From positions 248,001 through 312,000 of the forward strand of contig NZ_AKKC02000008.1 of NCBI RefSeq assembly GCF_000282095.2: a DNA stretch of 64,000 nt, in the 5' to 3' direction. Of the stretch, positions 25,823 through 35,437 are shown piece after piece. Under the pieces are notes generated by a model. It was given only the letters and a program-made list of their open reading frames with translations, searched no databases and had not been told where the DNA came from. This stretch comes from Rhizobium sp. CF080. GTDB taxonomy: Bacteria; Pseudomonadota; Alphaproteobacteria; Rhizobiales; Rhizobiaceae. Both the position numbers and the translations under genes were made by a program. Position 1 is the first letter of the stretch. Every line of letters begins with the position of its first letter.

Positions 25823-25908
25823 GAGGGCGCGGCAATGCGCGATACCCAAAACAGGGAGATGGCGGCCGCCTCGTCGCCGTGAGCCGAAACACGTTGGGAG
25901 GACAAGCG

Positions 25909-28005
25909 ATGTCGGGCCAAACCCGCCTTCTCGAAAACCGTTGGAATGATGTTCAGGCCGCCAAGCTCGATGAGCCCGGCAAGCTGCTCTATCGCTCCAA
26001 TCTTCTCGGTGCCGACAAGCGCATCACCAATTACGGCGGCGGCAATACCTCGGCCAAGGTGATGGAAACCGACCCGCTGACCGGCGAAAAAGTGAAGGTC
26101 ATGTGGGTAAAGGGATCGGGCGGCGATGTCGGCACGATCAAGCTCGATGGTTTCGCCACCCTCTACATGGACAAGCTGGAAGCGCTGAAGGGTCTCTACA
26201 AGGGCGTCGAGGATGAGGACCGCATGGTCGGCTTCCTGCCGCACTGCACCTTCAATCTCAATCCGCGCGCTGCTTCCATCGATACGCCGCTGCATGGTTT
26301 CGTGCCGTTCACGCATGTGGACCACATGCACCCGGATGCGATCATCGCGATCGCGGCCTCCAGGAACTCGAAGGAACTGACGCAGCAGATCTTCGGCGCC
26401 GAGATCGGCTGGCTGCCCTGGCGGCGGCCCGGTTTCCAGCTCGGGCTCGATCTCGAAGCGTTCGTCAAGGCTAACCCGAATGCCAAGGGCGTCGTGCTGG
26501 AAAGCCATGGCCTGTTCACCTGGGCAGACGACGCCAAGGCCTGCTACGAGCTGACGCTCGACATCGTCAACAAGGCGATCGAATGGTTTGCCAAGGAGAC
26601 CGAGGGCAAAACGATCTTCGGTGGTGCGGTGGCGAAGAGCCTGCCCGCGCCGGAGCGCCGGGCGATCGTTGCAAAACTGATGCCGGAGATCCGTGGCCGG
26701 ATCGGCAAGGCGGAACGCAAGCTCGGCCATTTCGACGATCAGGATGCGGTGCTGGAATTCGTCAATTCCAGGGACCTGAAGCCGCTCGGCGCGCTCGGAA
26801 CCTCCTGCCCGGACCATTTCCTGCGTACAAAAATCCGTCCGCTGATCGTCGATTTCGATCCCGCGAAGCCGGATGTCGATGCGGTGATCTCTGCGCTCGA
26901 CAAGGCGCTCGAAGATTACCGCGCCGATTACTCGCGTTATTACGAGACCTGCAAGCACGGCAATTCGCCTGCGATGCGCGACCCGAACCCGGTCATTTTC
27001 CTGGTTCCCGGCGTCGGCTTGCTGTCGTTCGCGCGTGACAAGGCGACGGCCCGCATTGCCGGCGAATTCTACGTCAACGCCATCAACGTGATGCGCGGCG
27101 CATCGACCGTTTCCGAATATCAGGGCCTGCCGGAACAGGAGGCCTTCGACATCGAATACTGGCTGCTCGAAGAGGCCAAGCTGCAGCGCATGCCGAAGCC
27201 GAAGAGCCTTGCCGGGCAGGTCGCCTTCGTCACCGGCGGCGCCGGCGGCATCGGGCGGGCGACCGCGGCCAGGCTGATGGGCGAGGGCGCCTGCGTGGTG
27301 CTTGCCGATATCGACGGCGGCGCGCTCGACACGACCAAAGCCGATTTCGAAAAATCCTTCGGCAGGGATGCGGTGCGCGGGGTTCTGCTCGACGTGACGA
27401 CCGAGGATGCGGTGATCACGGCGTTTGCCGAGGCCTGCGTGGAATTCGGCGGCGTCGATATCCTCGTTTCCAACGCTGGTATCGCTTCTTCCGCGCCGGT
27501 CGAGGAGACGACGCTCGCCATGTGGAGCAAGAATATCGACATTCTGGCGACCGGTTATTTCCTCGTGTCGCGCGAGGCTTTCCGGCTGTTCCGCCGCCAG
27601 AAGCTCGGCGGCAATGTGGTCTTCGTCGCGTCCAAGAACGGGCTCGCCTCTTCGCCGAACGCGTCGGCCTATTGCACCGCCAAGGCAGCCGAAATCCATC
27701 TCGCCCGCTGCCTGGCTCTGGAAGGCGCCGACGTCGGCATTCGCGTCAACACGGTCAATCCAGACGCCGTGCTGCGCGGATCGAAGATCTGGAATGGCGA
27801 ATGGCGCGAACAGCGGGCGGCCTCGTCCAAGATCGAAGTGAGCGATCTGGAGGAGCATTACCGCAAGCGTTCGCTGCTGAAGCTCAACGTCTTCCCCGAG
27901 GATATTGCCGAGGCGATCTATTTCCTCGCGTCGGATGCATCCGCCAAGTCGACCGGCAACATCATCAACGTGGATGCCGGCAACGCGCAGAGTTTTACGC
28001 GGTAA
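25909..28005 (+). CDS. rhaD: Bifunctional rhamnulose-1-phosphate aldolase / alcohol (lactaldehyde) dehydrogenase
   Basis: 698 residues, a fusion characteristic of rhizobial rhamnose loci. The N-terminal class II aldolase/adducin domain has the metal-binding histidine cluster PFTHVDHMHPD and the ESHGLFTW segment. The C-terminal short-chain dehydrogenase has the NAD motif VTGGAGGIGR (about 440-449), SNAG and catalytic Tyr588-xxx-Lys592 (YCTAK). It would cleave rhamnulose-1-phosphate to DHAP and L-lactaldehyde and oxidise the latter. The start is the ATG at 25909 with GGGAGGAC upstream. The longer frame would start in the operator region. It is followed by rhaI. Confidence 0.93.
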   Translation: MSGQTRLLENRWNDVQAAKLDEPGKLLYRSNLLGADKRITNYGGGNTSAKVMETDPLTGEKVKVMWVKGSGGDVGTIKLDGFATLYMDKLEALKGLYKGVEDEDRMVGFLPHCTFNLNPRAASIDTPLHGFVPFTHVDHMHPDAIIAIAASRNSKELTQQIFGAEIGWLPWRRPGFQLGLDLEAFVKANPNAKGVVLESHGLFTWADDAKACYELTLDIVNKAIEWFAKETEGKTIFGGAVAKSLPAPERRAIVAKLMPEIRGRIGKAERKLGHFDDQDAVLEFVNSRDLKPLGALGTSCPDHFLRTKIRPLIVDFDPAKPDVDAVISALDKALEDYRADYSRYYETCKHGNSPAMRDPNPVIFLVPGVGLLSFARDKATARIAGEFYVNAINVMRGASTVSEYQGLPEQEAFDIEYWLLEEAKLQRMPKPKSLAGQVAFVTGGAGGIGRATAARLMGEGACVVLADIDGGALDTTKADFEKSFGRDAVRGVLLDVTTEDAVITAFAEACVEFGGVDILVSNAGIASSAPVEETTLAMWSKNIDILATGYFLVSREAFRLFRRQKLGGNVVFVASKNGLASSPNASAYCTAKAAEIHLARCLALEGADVGIRVNTVNPDAVLRGSKIWNGEWREQRAASSKIEVSDLEEHYRKRSLLKLNVFPEDIAEAIYFLASDASAKSTGNIINVDAGNAQSFTR

Positions 28006-28011
28006 GGTACT

Positions 28012-28161
28012 CTCTTCTCCCCGGCGGGGAGAAGATGTCCGTCAGGACAGATGAGGGGGAGGAGTGAAGCGACGCCTTGAGCGAGAAGCGAAAGGCAGAA
28101 TGTGCCGCGAAGTCCCCCCTCATCCGACCCTTCGGGCCACCTTCTCCCCGCTGGGGAGAAG
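28012..28161. repeat. RIME-like intergenic mosaic element between rhaD and rhaI
   Basis: Two copies of the palindrome CTTCTCCCC-3 nt-GGGGAGAAG (28014-28034 and 28141-28161) bracket inverted CAGATGAGGGGGAG and CCCCCCTCATCCGACCC segments. This matches the layout of Rhizobium intergenic mosaic elements. It lies wholly between the rhaD stop and the rhaI ribosome-binding site. Confidence 0.75.
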
Positions 28162-28187
28162 AAACAAAGATCAGATGGGAGGGCCGA

Positions 28188-29480
28188 ATGGTCGAGTTAA
28201 AAATCGCCGCGGATGTGATCGCCGCCGAAAACGGCAAGCGCGCAGCAGCGCTCAAATCCGACTACGACGCGCTGGGCGATAACCTGTCACGGCGCGGCAT
28301 CGATATCGAAACGATCACCAGAGAGGTCGAAAAGTTCTTCGTCGCCGTCCCCTCCTGGGGTGTCGGCACCGGCGGCACACGTTTCGCCCGATTTCCGGGG
28401 CAGGGCGAGCCGCGGGGCATTTTCGACAAGCTCGATGATTGCGCCGTCATTCACCAACTGACGCGGGCGACGCCCACCGTTTCGCTGCATATCCCTTGGG
28501 ACAAGGCGGATGCCAAGGAACTGCGCGCCAAGGGCGATGCGCTGGGCCTCGGTTTCGACGCCATGAATTCCAACACCTTTTCCGATGCGCCGGGGCAGGC
28601 GCATTCCTACAAATACGGCTCGCTCAGCCATACGGATGCTGCGACGCGTGCCCAGGCGATCGAGCACAATCTCGAATGTATCGAGATCGGCAAGGCAATC
28701 GGTTCCAAGGCGCTGACGGTGTGGATCGGCGACGGCTCGAATTTTCCGGGCCAAAGCCATTTCACGCGGGTGTTCGAGCGCTATCTCGCTTCCATGGCTG
28801 AGATCTACAAGGCACTGCCGGACGATTGGCGGCTGTTTTCCGAGCACAAGATGTACGAGCCGGCCTTCTATTCGACGGTGGTGCAGGACTGGGGCACGAA
28901 CTACCTGATCGCCAATACGCTGGGACCAAAGGCCTTCTGCCTCGTCGATCTCGGACACCACGCGCCGAACACCAATATCGAAATGATCGTCGCCCGCCTG
29001 ATCCAGTTCGGCAAGCTCGGCGGCTTCCACTTCAACGATTCCAAATATGGCGATGACGATCTGGATGCCGGTGCGATCGAGCCCTACCGCCTGTTCCTGG
29101 TCTTCAACGAACTGGTCGATGCCGAGCATCGGGAGATCAAGGATTTCCGCCCGGCGCATATGATCGACCAGTCGCACAACGTCACCGATCCGATCGAAAG
29201 CCTGATTTCCAGCGCCAACGAGATCCGCCGCGCCTATGCCCAGGCATTGCTGGTCGATCGGGGAGCGCTTGACGGCTTCCAGCAGGAGAACGATGCGCTG
29301 ATGGCGTCCGAGACGCTGAAGCGGGCGTACCGCACCGATGTCGAGCCGATCCTTGCCGAAGCCCGCCGCCGTGCAGGCGGAGCGATCGATCCGGTCGCGA
29401 CCTATCGCGCCAGCGGGTATCGGAAACAAGTTGCACTCGAACGTCCGGCCTCAGCCAGCGGCGGCGGCGGGATCGTCTGA
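28188..29480 (+). CDS. rhaI: L-rhamnose isomerase (rhizobial/Pseudomonas-type)
   Basis: 430 residues of the xylose-isomerase-like TIM barrel. This is the rhizobial RhaI type rather than E. coli RhaA. Metal and substrate segments are visible: WIGDGSNFPGQ, HKMYEPAFYSTVVQDWGT, VDLGHHAPNTNIE and GGFHFNDSKYGDDDLD. It converts L-rhamnose to L-rhamnulose. The start is the ATG at 28188 after GGGAGGG. The frame stays open upstream through the RIME-like repeat, but that is not coding. It completes the rhaDI operon. Confidence 0.9.
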   Translation: MVELKIAADVIAAENGKRAAALKSDYDALGDNLSRRGIDIETITREVEKFFVAVPSWGVGTGGTRFARFPGQGEPRGIFDKLDDCAVIHQLTRATPTVSLHIPWDKADAKELRAKGDALGLGFDAMNSNTFSDAPGQAHSYKYGSLSHTDAATRAQAIEHNLECIEIGKAIGSKALTVWIGDGSNFPGQSHFTRVFERYLASMAEIYKALPDDWRLFSEHKMYEPAFYSTVVQDWGTNYLIANTLGPKAFCLVDLGHHAPNTNIEMIVARLIQFGKLGGFHFNDSKYGDDDLDAGAIEPYRLFLVFNELVDAEHREIKDFRPAHMIDQSHNVTDPIESLISSANEIRRAYAQALLVDRGALDGFQQENDALMASETLKRAYRTDVEPILAEARRRAGGAIDPVATYRASGYRKQVALERPASASGGGGIV

Positions 29481-29500
29481 TCCCTCCAGCCTGCAATGAT

Positions 29501-29523
29501 GCCGGCGGGTGGGTTCCGCCGGC
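29501..29523. terminator. Hairpin between converging rhaI and PatB-type genes
   Basis: A perfect 8-bp stem GCCGGCGG/CCGCCGGC (29501-29508 with 29516-29523) and a 7-nt loop, only weakly T-rich afterwards. It is probably a shared terminator. Confidence 0.45.
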
Positions 29524-29556
29524 GGCCAATTCTTGTGGTCCGATCGAGTAAACCGA

Positions 29557-30705
29557 TCAGGTATTCCGGCCGAGTGCGCGCTCCATGCGGCTGAGGCCTT
29601 CCTCAAGCAGCGTGCGCGGGCATCCGAAATTGACGCGGACGAAGTTGCCATAGGCTTCACCGAACTCCGATCCGGCATTGAAGCCGACTTTGCCGTGCTC
29701 CAGGAAATAGCTCTGCGCATTCGGAGCCAAACCGAGTTCCGTACAGTCGAGCCAGGCGAGGAACGTGCCCTCCGACGGGATGAGCTTGATCTTCGGAAAC
29801 CGGCGCGCGATTTCGGCCGACAGAAAATCGCGGTTGGCCTCGATATAGGCGAGCATCCGCGTTTTCCAGTCGCCCGCCTTCGAGAAGGCCGCAAGGGTTG
29901 CCTCAAGCCCGATAATATTGGCGTTGTCGACCATTCCGAGCCGGGCCTGGTTGAATTTCTCGCGGATCGCCTTGTTGCCGACGATCGCGAAGGCGGTCTT
30001 GAGGCCGGCGATATTGTAGGTCTTGCTGGCGGCCATCAGGGTGATCGTGCGGTTCGCTGCGTCTTCCGAAAGCGTGGCGATGGGCACGTGGCGGCGGCCG
30101 TCGAACAGAAGGTCGCAATGGATTTCGTCGGAGATGATCAGCGTATCGTTCTGGCGGCAGAGGTCGGCGATCGTCTTCAGCTCTTCGGTGGTGAACACCT
30201 TGCCTGTCGGGTTCTGAGGATTGCAGAAGAGTAGCGCCTTCGACTTTGCCAGTTCCGCTGCGAAGGCGTCGGTATCCATCATATAACCTTCGGCAGCCGG
30301 CGCGAGGGGCGCTTCGCGGCGGACAAGGTTCCAATTCGCCGGGGCTTCGAGGATGGGACGATAGACCGGCGTCTGGACCAGGACGCCGTCGCCGGGCTGA
30401 AGCATCGCGTGCAGCGCCATGTTGAAGCCGGGAACGACGCCCGGAAGGAAGACGATCTCGTCGGGCGAGACGGTCCAGCCGTATTTTTCCTGCATATCGG
30501 TGACGATCCGGGCGCGCAGTTCATCGCGGGCGACGCCGTAACCGAGCATCGGATGTTCGAGCCGGTTGCGGATGGCGTCGACGATCTCCGGTGCCGCGGG
30601 GAAGTCCATGTCGGCGACCCACATGGGCAGCACGTCGTCCGGATACTTGCTCCACTTCGAGCTGCCGGTGCCCCGGCGTTCGTGCACGGCATTGAAATCG
30701 GTCAT
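29557..30705 (-). CDS. patB: PatB/MalY-type PLP-dependent C-S lyase (cystathionine beta-lyase-like aminotransferase fold)
   Basis: 382 residues of the fold-type I aminotransferase I/II superfamily. The MalY/PatB hallmarks are PMWVADMDFP (27-36), HPMLGYG (51-57), NPQNPTGK (162-169), SDEIHCDL (192-199) and the PLP lysine Lys228 in AASKTYN. Such enzymes split C-S bonds of cystathionine or cysteine conjugates. The ATG at 30705 is preferred over an upstream in-frame ATG at 30738 because of GGGGA about 9 bp upstream. It is a single gene, divergent from the efflux operon. Confidence 0.85.
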   Translation of the reverse strand: MTDFNAVHERRGTGSSKWSKYPDDVLPMWVADMDFPAAPEIVDAIRNRLEHPMLGYGVARDELRARIVTDMQEKYGWTVSPDEIVFLPGVVPGFNMALHAMLQPGDGVLVQTPVYRPILEAPANWNLVRREAPLAPAAEGYMMDTDAFAAELAKSKALLFCNPQNPTGKVFTTEELKTIADLCRQNDTLIISDEIHCDLLFDGRRHVPIATLSEDAANRTITLMAASKTYNIAGLKTAFAIVGNKAIREKFNQARLGMVDNANIIGLEATLAAFSKAGDWKTRMLAYIEANRDFLSAEIARRFPKIKLIPSEGTFLAWLDCTELGLAPNAQSYFLEHGKVGFNAGSEFGEAYGNFVRVNFGCPRTLLEEGLSRMERALGRNT

Positions 30706-30989
30706 GCTCTCAAGTCCCCTTACTATGCTGCCGATCAAAGTCGATCCGCCGCCTTCGTTGACGCCTGCCGCGAACAGGGCAAAGCGTGAAATCCACTCCG
30801 CTTGTCTCTAACCGACTGCGCGCCTGTCAACGCCTTTCTTCGCTTCGGTCGGTAGTTCGGCACTTCCCGCATCCGGCCCAATCTCTCCAATTTGTAATCC
30901 GGGGCCGCTGAAAGCGCCTTCCATTGGGGGCGTTAGACCGGTAGCGTTCAATCCAGCTGACTTTTCAAGCATTCAAGAAGTTGCGATCG

Positions 30990-32321
30990 ATGGCGCGTAG
31001 GCATTGGGTCCTGGTCTCGGTGATAATTCTGGGCGCAGCGGGCTTCGGAGCCTATGCGCTTCGGGACCGCTGGCTGGGCCGTGTGGAAACCATGCTCGGG
31101 TTGGCGCCGACGGAGGCAACCGCGGCGCAGTCTTCAGGACGACCGGCCGGTGGGCGGCGGCGCTCTGGTCGGCAATCGGGGCAGCCGGAGTCAGTTCCTG
31201 TTCTGGTGGCCGATGCCAAGGCGAGCGATGTGCCGGTGTTCATCGATGGTGTCGGTTCGGTCCGGCCGTTGAACACGGTCACTATCCGCCCGCAGGTGAG
31301 CGGCAAGCTCGTCGAACTGCATTTCGATGAAGGGCAGGACGTCAGGCAGGGCGATATCCTGGTGCGCATCGACGATGCGGTCTATCGCGCGCAGCTCGAC
31401 CAGGCGATCGGTAAGAAGGCCCAGGACCAGGCCCTGCTCCAGAATGCCGAACTCGCTTTGGACCGCTACCAGAAGCTGGTGCAATCGAGTTCCGGCACGC
31501 AGCAGCAGCTCGACACGGCGCGCTCGCAGGTCGAGCAATATCGGGCCGCGGTACAATCCGACGACGCGGCGATCGCCAGCGCCCAGGCCTCGCTCGACTA
31601 TACGACGATCCGGGCGCCGATTGACGGCCGCACCGGCATACGCAATGTCGATGTCGGCAATATCGTCAGCTCTTCCGATGCTGCGGGCATCGTCACCCTT
31701 TCGCAGATCAAGCCGATCTCGGTGGTCTTTTCTATCCCGCAGCAGCAGCTTGCCAAGGTGAATGCAGCAAGCGGCGGCGGACAGCTCAGCGTCGAGGCGA
31801 TTGCCGGCGACGGCAAGAGCGTGATCGACAACGGCGTGCTTGCGGCGGTGGATAACCAGGTGGATGCGACCACCGGCACCGTCCGGATCAAGGCCAATTT
31901 CCCGAACGACAAGCTGGCGCTCTGGCCAGGCGCCTTCGTCAATGCCCGGCTCCTCGTCGAGACGCTGAAGGGCGTGATCGTCGTGCCGACGGGCGCGGTC
32001 CAGCGGGGGCCGAACGGCACCTTCGTCTATCTCCTGAAGCCCGACCAGACGGTCGCCATGAAGATGGTCAAGCTGGGCCAGCAGGACGATGTGCAAACCG
32101 TCATCGCCGAAGGCGTGGCGGATGGCGACAAGGTGGTGACGACCGGGTTTTCGCGGCTGAGGGATGGAGAGCATGTCGAGGTTGCTGCCTCGCAGCCGCC
32201 GCCGTCCGTGGTACCCGGCAAGCCGAATGAAGACCGAAGGCCGAACCGGAGGCCGCAGGGCGCCACGGGGGCCGAAGCGGCCAGTGCTGCGCCGGTCGTC
32301 TCGCCCGAAGCAAAACAATGA
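30990..32321 (+). CDS. mdtA: RND efflux membrane-fusion (periplasmic adaptor) protein, MdtA-like
   Basis: 443 residues. It has an N-terminal membrane anchor (WVLVSVIILGAAGFGAYAL), then the HlyD/MFP architecture: VSGKLVELHFDEGQDVRQGD lipoyl half, a helical hairpin rich in Q and A, the second lipoyl half YTTIRAPIDGRTGIR, and beta-barrel and membrane-proximal domains. The last 40 residues are basic and Pro-rich. It bridges the inner-membrane RND pump to an outer-membrane channel that is not encoded here. The frame can start earlier at a TTG (30981), but the ATG at 30990 is preferred. It overlaps the next gene by 4 bp. Confidence 0.85.
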   Translation: MARRHWVLVSVIILGAAGFGAYALRDRWLGRVETMLGLAPTEATAAQSSGRPAGGRRRSGRQSGQPESVPVLVADAKASDVPVFIDGVGSVRPLNTVTIRPQVSGKLVELHFDEGQDVRQGDILVRIDDAVYRAQLDQAIGKKAQDQALLQNAELALDRYQKLVQSSSGTQQQLDTARSQVEQYRAAVQSDDAAIASAQASLDYTTIRAPIDGRTGIRNVDVGNIVSSSDAAGIVTLSQIKPISVVFSIPQQQLAKVNAASGGGQLSVEAIAGDGKSVIDNGVLAAVDNQVDATTGTVRIKANFPNDKLALWPGAFVNARLLVETLKGVIVVPTGAVQRGPNGTFVYLLKPDQTVAMKMVKLGQQDDVQTVIAEGVADGDKVVTTGFSRLRDGEHVEVAASQPPPSVVPGKPNEDRRPNRRPQGATGAEAASAAPVVSPEAKQ

Positions 32322-35300
32322 GCACCTCGACGCTGTTCATCAAACGCCCGATCGCGACTTCGCTGCTCGGCGTCGCCGTTCTCTTGGGCGGCATTCTCGG
32401 CTATCTCAACCTTCCCGTCGCCCCGCTGCCGCAGGTGGATTTTCCGACGATCCGGGTGACGACGCAATTGCCGGGTGCGGATCCCGAGACGATGGCGGCG
32501 CTGGTGACTGCCCCGCTCGAGCGCCCGCTCGGCCAGATCCCGTCGCTGACCTCGATGACCTCGTCGAGCGCTTTCGGCATCAGCCAGGTGACGCTGCAGT
32601 TCGCTCTGGGCCGGGATATCGACGGCGCCGCGCAGGACGTTCAGTCGGCCATCAATGCGGCCGGTTCGGGCCTGCCGCGCAACCTGCCTTACCCGCCGAC
32701 CTACGCCAAGGTGAACCCGGCCGATACGCCGATCATCACGCTGGCGCTGCGCTCGACCAGCTATCCGATCCGCGACTTGAGCGATTTCGCCGATACGCTG
32801 CTCGCGCAGCGGCTTGCCCAGGTTTCCGGGGTTGGCAATGTCTCGATCCAGGGCGGCGTGCGGCCGGCCATCCGCGTCCAGGCCGATATTCCGCGCCTTG
32901 CCGCCTATGGCATCGGCCTGGAGGATATTCGGACCGCGATCTCCAGCGCTAGCGTCGCCGGCGCCAAGGGCGCGCTTGACGGCGCGCACCAGTCCTTCAC
33001 GCTTGCTGCCAACGATCAGATCATCGACCCCGAAATCTACGGCAATGTCGTCGTCGCCTACAGGAACAATGCGCCGGTGCGGCTGAAGGACGTGGCGGAT
33101 ATCGTCCAGGGGCTTGAAAACACCCGCGTGGGCGCCTGGTATCAGGGCGAGCCGGCGGTGATCCTGGATGTCATGAAGCAGCCGGGCGCCAATGTCATCG
33201 ATACGGTGGGCAGCATTCTGAGGCAGGTGCCGCGCCTGCGGGAGGTGCTGCCGGCGGGCATTTCGCTCGATATCGTCAACGATCGCACCGAGACGATCCG
33301 GGCCTCGATCCATGACGTCCAATGGACGCTGGGAGTCAGCATCGGCTTGGTCATCCTTGTCGTCTTCCTGTTCCTGCGGACGCTGACGGCAACCATCATC
33401 GCGGCGGTCGCGCTGCCGCTTTCGCTGGTCGCTACTTTCGGGGTGATGTGGTTTGCCGGCTTCAGCCTCGACAACCTGTCGCTGATGGCGCTGACGATCG
33501 GTACCGGTTTCGTGGTCGACGATGCGATCGTGATGATCGAGAATATCGCGCGGCATATCGAAGAGGGCGAGAACCCGATGCAGGCGGCGCTGAAAGGGGC
33601 GGGCGAGATCGGCTTCACGATCATTTCGCTGACCGCCTCGCTGATTGCCGTGTTCATCCCGCTGCTGTTCATGTCAGGCATTGTCGGCCGGATGTTCCGG
33701 GAGTTCGCCCTGACGCTGACGATCGCCGTCGTCGTGTCGGCGGTGATTTCGCTGACGCTGACGCCGATGATGTGCGCCCGTATCCTGCGCAAGCCGGCCG
33801 AAGGGCGGCGCGGTCTGCTTGCCGGTGCCGATCGTTTCATGGACAGGGTGATCGCAGGCTATCACCGAAGCCTGGTCTGGGTGGTCGACCGCAGCGCGCT
33901 GATGCTCATCCTAACGATCGCGACGCTGGCGGCTACAGTCGCGCTTTACGTCTTCATTCCCAAGGGCTTTCTGCCGCCGCAGGATACGGGCCTGATCACC
34001 GCCGTCATCGAAACGGAACCGACGACATCCTTCGATGCGATGAAGCGGACTCAGGCGATCGTCACCGACAGGCTGCGGCAGGACGAAGACGTGACCGGCA
34101 TCGTCTCCGTGGTCGGCGCGAGCGCCAATAACCTAACGCTCAATACCGGCACGCTGAGCCTGGTCCTCAAGCCCAGAGGCGAGCGGACCTCCTCCGTGTC
34201 CGAGGTCATCGACCGGCTGCGGCGGGAGGTCTCGCAATTGCCGGGCGTGCGCGTCACCTTCCAGGGCGTGCGGGATATCAGCATCAGTACCCGCGTCAGC
34301 CGGGCGCCCTATCAATACATCCTGACCGGCGCAACGGCTGCGAGCGTGGCGGATTGGGCCGACAGGCTGGCGACACGGCTGGAGCAGCTTCCGGAACTGG
34401 TCGACGTTTCGTCGGAAGTCGAGATGGGCGGCGGTCGCCTGCTGCTCGATATCGATCGCGAGACGGCGTCGCGCCTCGGTGTCTCGATGCAGGCGGTCAG
34501 CGATACGCTGAACGACGCGTTCGGCCAGCGCCAGATCACCACGATCTATGCGCAGTCCAACCAGTACCGCGTCATTCTGGAGGCCGCGCCGCAATATCAG
34601 TCCGATCCGAAATCGCTTGAGCGGCTCTACGTGTCAGGCGCCTCGAATACGCAGATCCCGCTCGGCGCCTTCGCCAAGACCTCGTTTACGGCAGTGCCGC
34701 TGGTGATCAGCCACAACGAGCAGTTTCCGTCGGTGACGATCAGCTTCGACATGGCTCCCGGCGCGTCGCTCAGCGAGGCGGTGAGCGCCATCAAGGCTGC
34801 GGAAGAGGAGATCGGCGTTCCGGCGACGATCCAGCGGGACTATTTCGGGGATGCCGAGGAATTCGCCAATTCGCTGGCCGGTGAGCCGTGGCTGATCCTG
34901 GCGGCGATCGTGACGATCTACATCGTGCTTGGCCTGCTCTATGAAAGCGCCATCCATCCGGTTACCATCCTGTCGACCCTGCCGTCCGCGGGCTTGGGCG
35001 CCTTGCTGGCGCTGATGCTGTTCGGCCAGGACCTGTCATTGATCGCGCTGATCGGCATCGTGCTCCTGATGGGCATCGTCAAGAAGAACGCGATCATGAT
35101 GATCGATTTCGCGCTCGAGGCGGAGCGGACGGAGGGGCTGTCTCCCCGCGAGGCGATCCTCAAGGCTTCGATCCTGCGGTTCCGTCCGATCATGATGACG
35201 ACACTTGCCGCGCTTTTCGGGGCCTTGCCCTTGGCGATGGCGCAAGGGACGGGTTCCGAACTGCGCATCCCGCTTGGAATCAGCATCATCGGTGGCCTGC

Positions 35301-35437
35301 TTTTAAGCCAGCTACTGACGCTCTACACGACGCCGGTGATCTACCTGGCATTCGAGAACCTGCGCAGCCGCATCATCGGCCGGCCGACGGGACAATCGCC
35401 TTCTCCGGCCGAAAGAGAGCTCGGAGGGTTGCCGTGA
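32318..35437 (+). CDS. mdtB: RND multidrug efflux permease, MdtB-like
   Basis: 1039 residues, the full length of HAE1-class RND pumps. It has 12 predicted membrane spans with the proton-relay Asp pair in TM4 (TGFVVDDAIVMIEN), N-terminal FIKRPIATSLL and the tandem periplasmic pore domains. Two different RND genes in tandem after one adaptor is the MdtABC arrangement, in which MdtB and MdtC form a heterotrimer. The ATG overlaps the adaptor stop by 4 bp. Substrates cannot be read from sequence. MdtABC relatives export bile salts, novobiocin-like drugs and flavonoids. Confidence 0.88.
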   Translation: MSTSTLFIKRPIATSLLGVAVLLGGILGYLNLPVAPLPQVDFPTIRVTTQLPGADPETMAALVTAPLERPLGQIPSLTSMTSSSAFGISQVTLQFALGRDIDGAAQDVQSAINAAGSGLPRNLPYPPTYAKVNPADTPIITLALRSTSYPIRDLSDFADTLLAQRLAQVSGVGNVSIQGGVRPAIRVQADIPRLAAYGIGLEDIRTAISSASVAGAKGALDGAHQSFTLAANDQIIDPEIYGNVVVAYRNNAPVRLKDVADIVQGLENTRVGAWYQGEPAVILDVMKQPGANVIDTVGSILRQVPRLREVLPAGISLDIVNDRTETIRASIHDVQWTLGVSIGLVILVVFLFLRTLTATIIAAVALPLSLVATFGVMWFAGFSLDNLSLMALTIGTGFVVDDAIVMIENIARHIEEGENPMQAALKGAGEIGFTIISLTASLIAVFIPLLFMSGIVGRMFREFALTLTIAVVVSAVISLTLTPMMCARILRKPAEGRRGLLAGADRFMDRVIAGYHRSLVWVVDRSALMLILTIATLAATVALYVFIPKGFLPPQDTGLITAVIETEPTTSFDAMKRTQAIVTDRLRQDEDVTGIVSVVGASANNLTLNTGTLSLVLKPRGERTSSVSEVIDRLRREVSQLPGVRVTFQGVRDISISTRVSRAPYQYILTGATAASVADWADRLATRLEQLPELVDVSSEVEMGGGRLLLDIDRETASRLGVSMQAVSDTLNDAFGQRQITTIYAQSNQYRVILEAAPQYQSDPKSLERLYVSGASNTQIPLGAFAKTSFTAVPLVISHNEQFPSVTISFDMAPGASLSEAVSAIKAAEEEIGVPATIQRDYFGDAEEFANSLAGEPWLILAAIVTIYIVLGLLYESAIHPVTILSTLPSAGLGALLALMLFGQDLSLIALIGIVLLMGIVKKNAIMMIDFALEAERTEGLSPREAILKASILRFRPIMMTTLAALFGALPLAMAQGTGSELRIPLGISIIGGLLLSQLLTLYTTPVIYLAFENLRSRIIGRPTGQSPSPAERELGGLP

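Noticed and set aside
25801..27858. 685-codon open frame on the minus strand
   Set aside because: Antisense to rhaD, with no family-like sequence and extending across the rhaR/rhaD operator.
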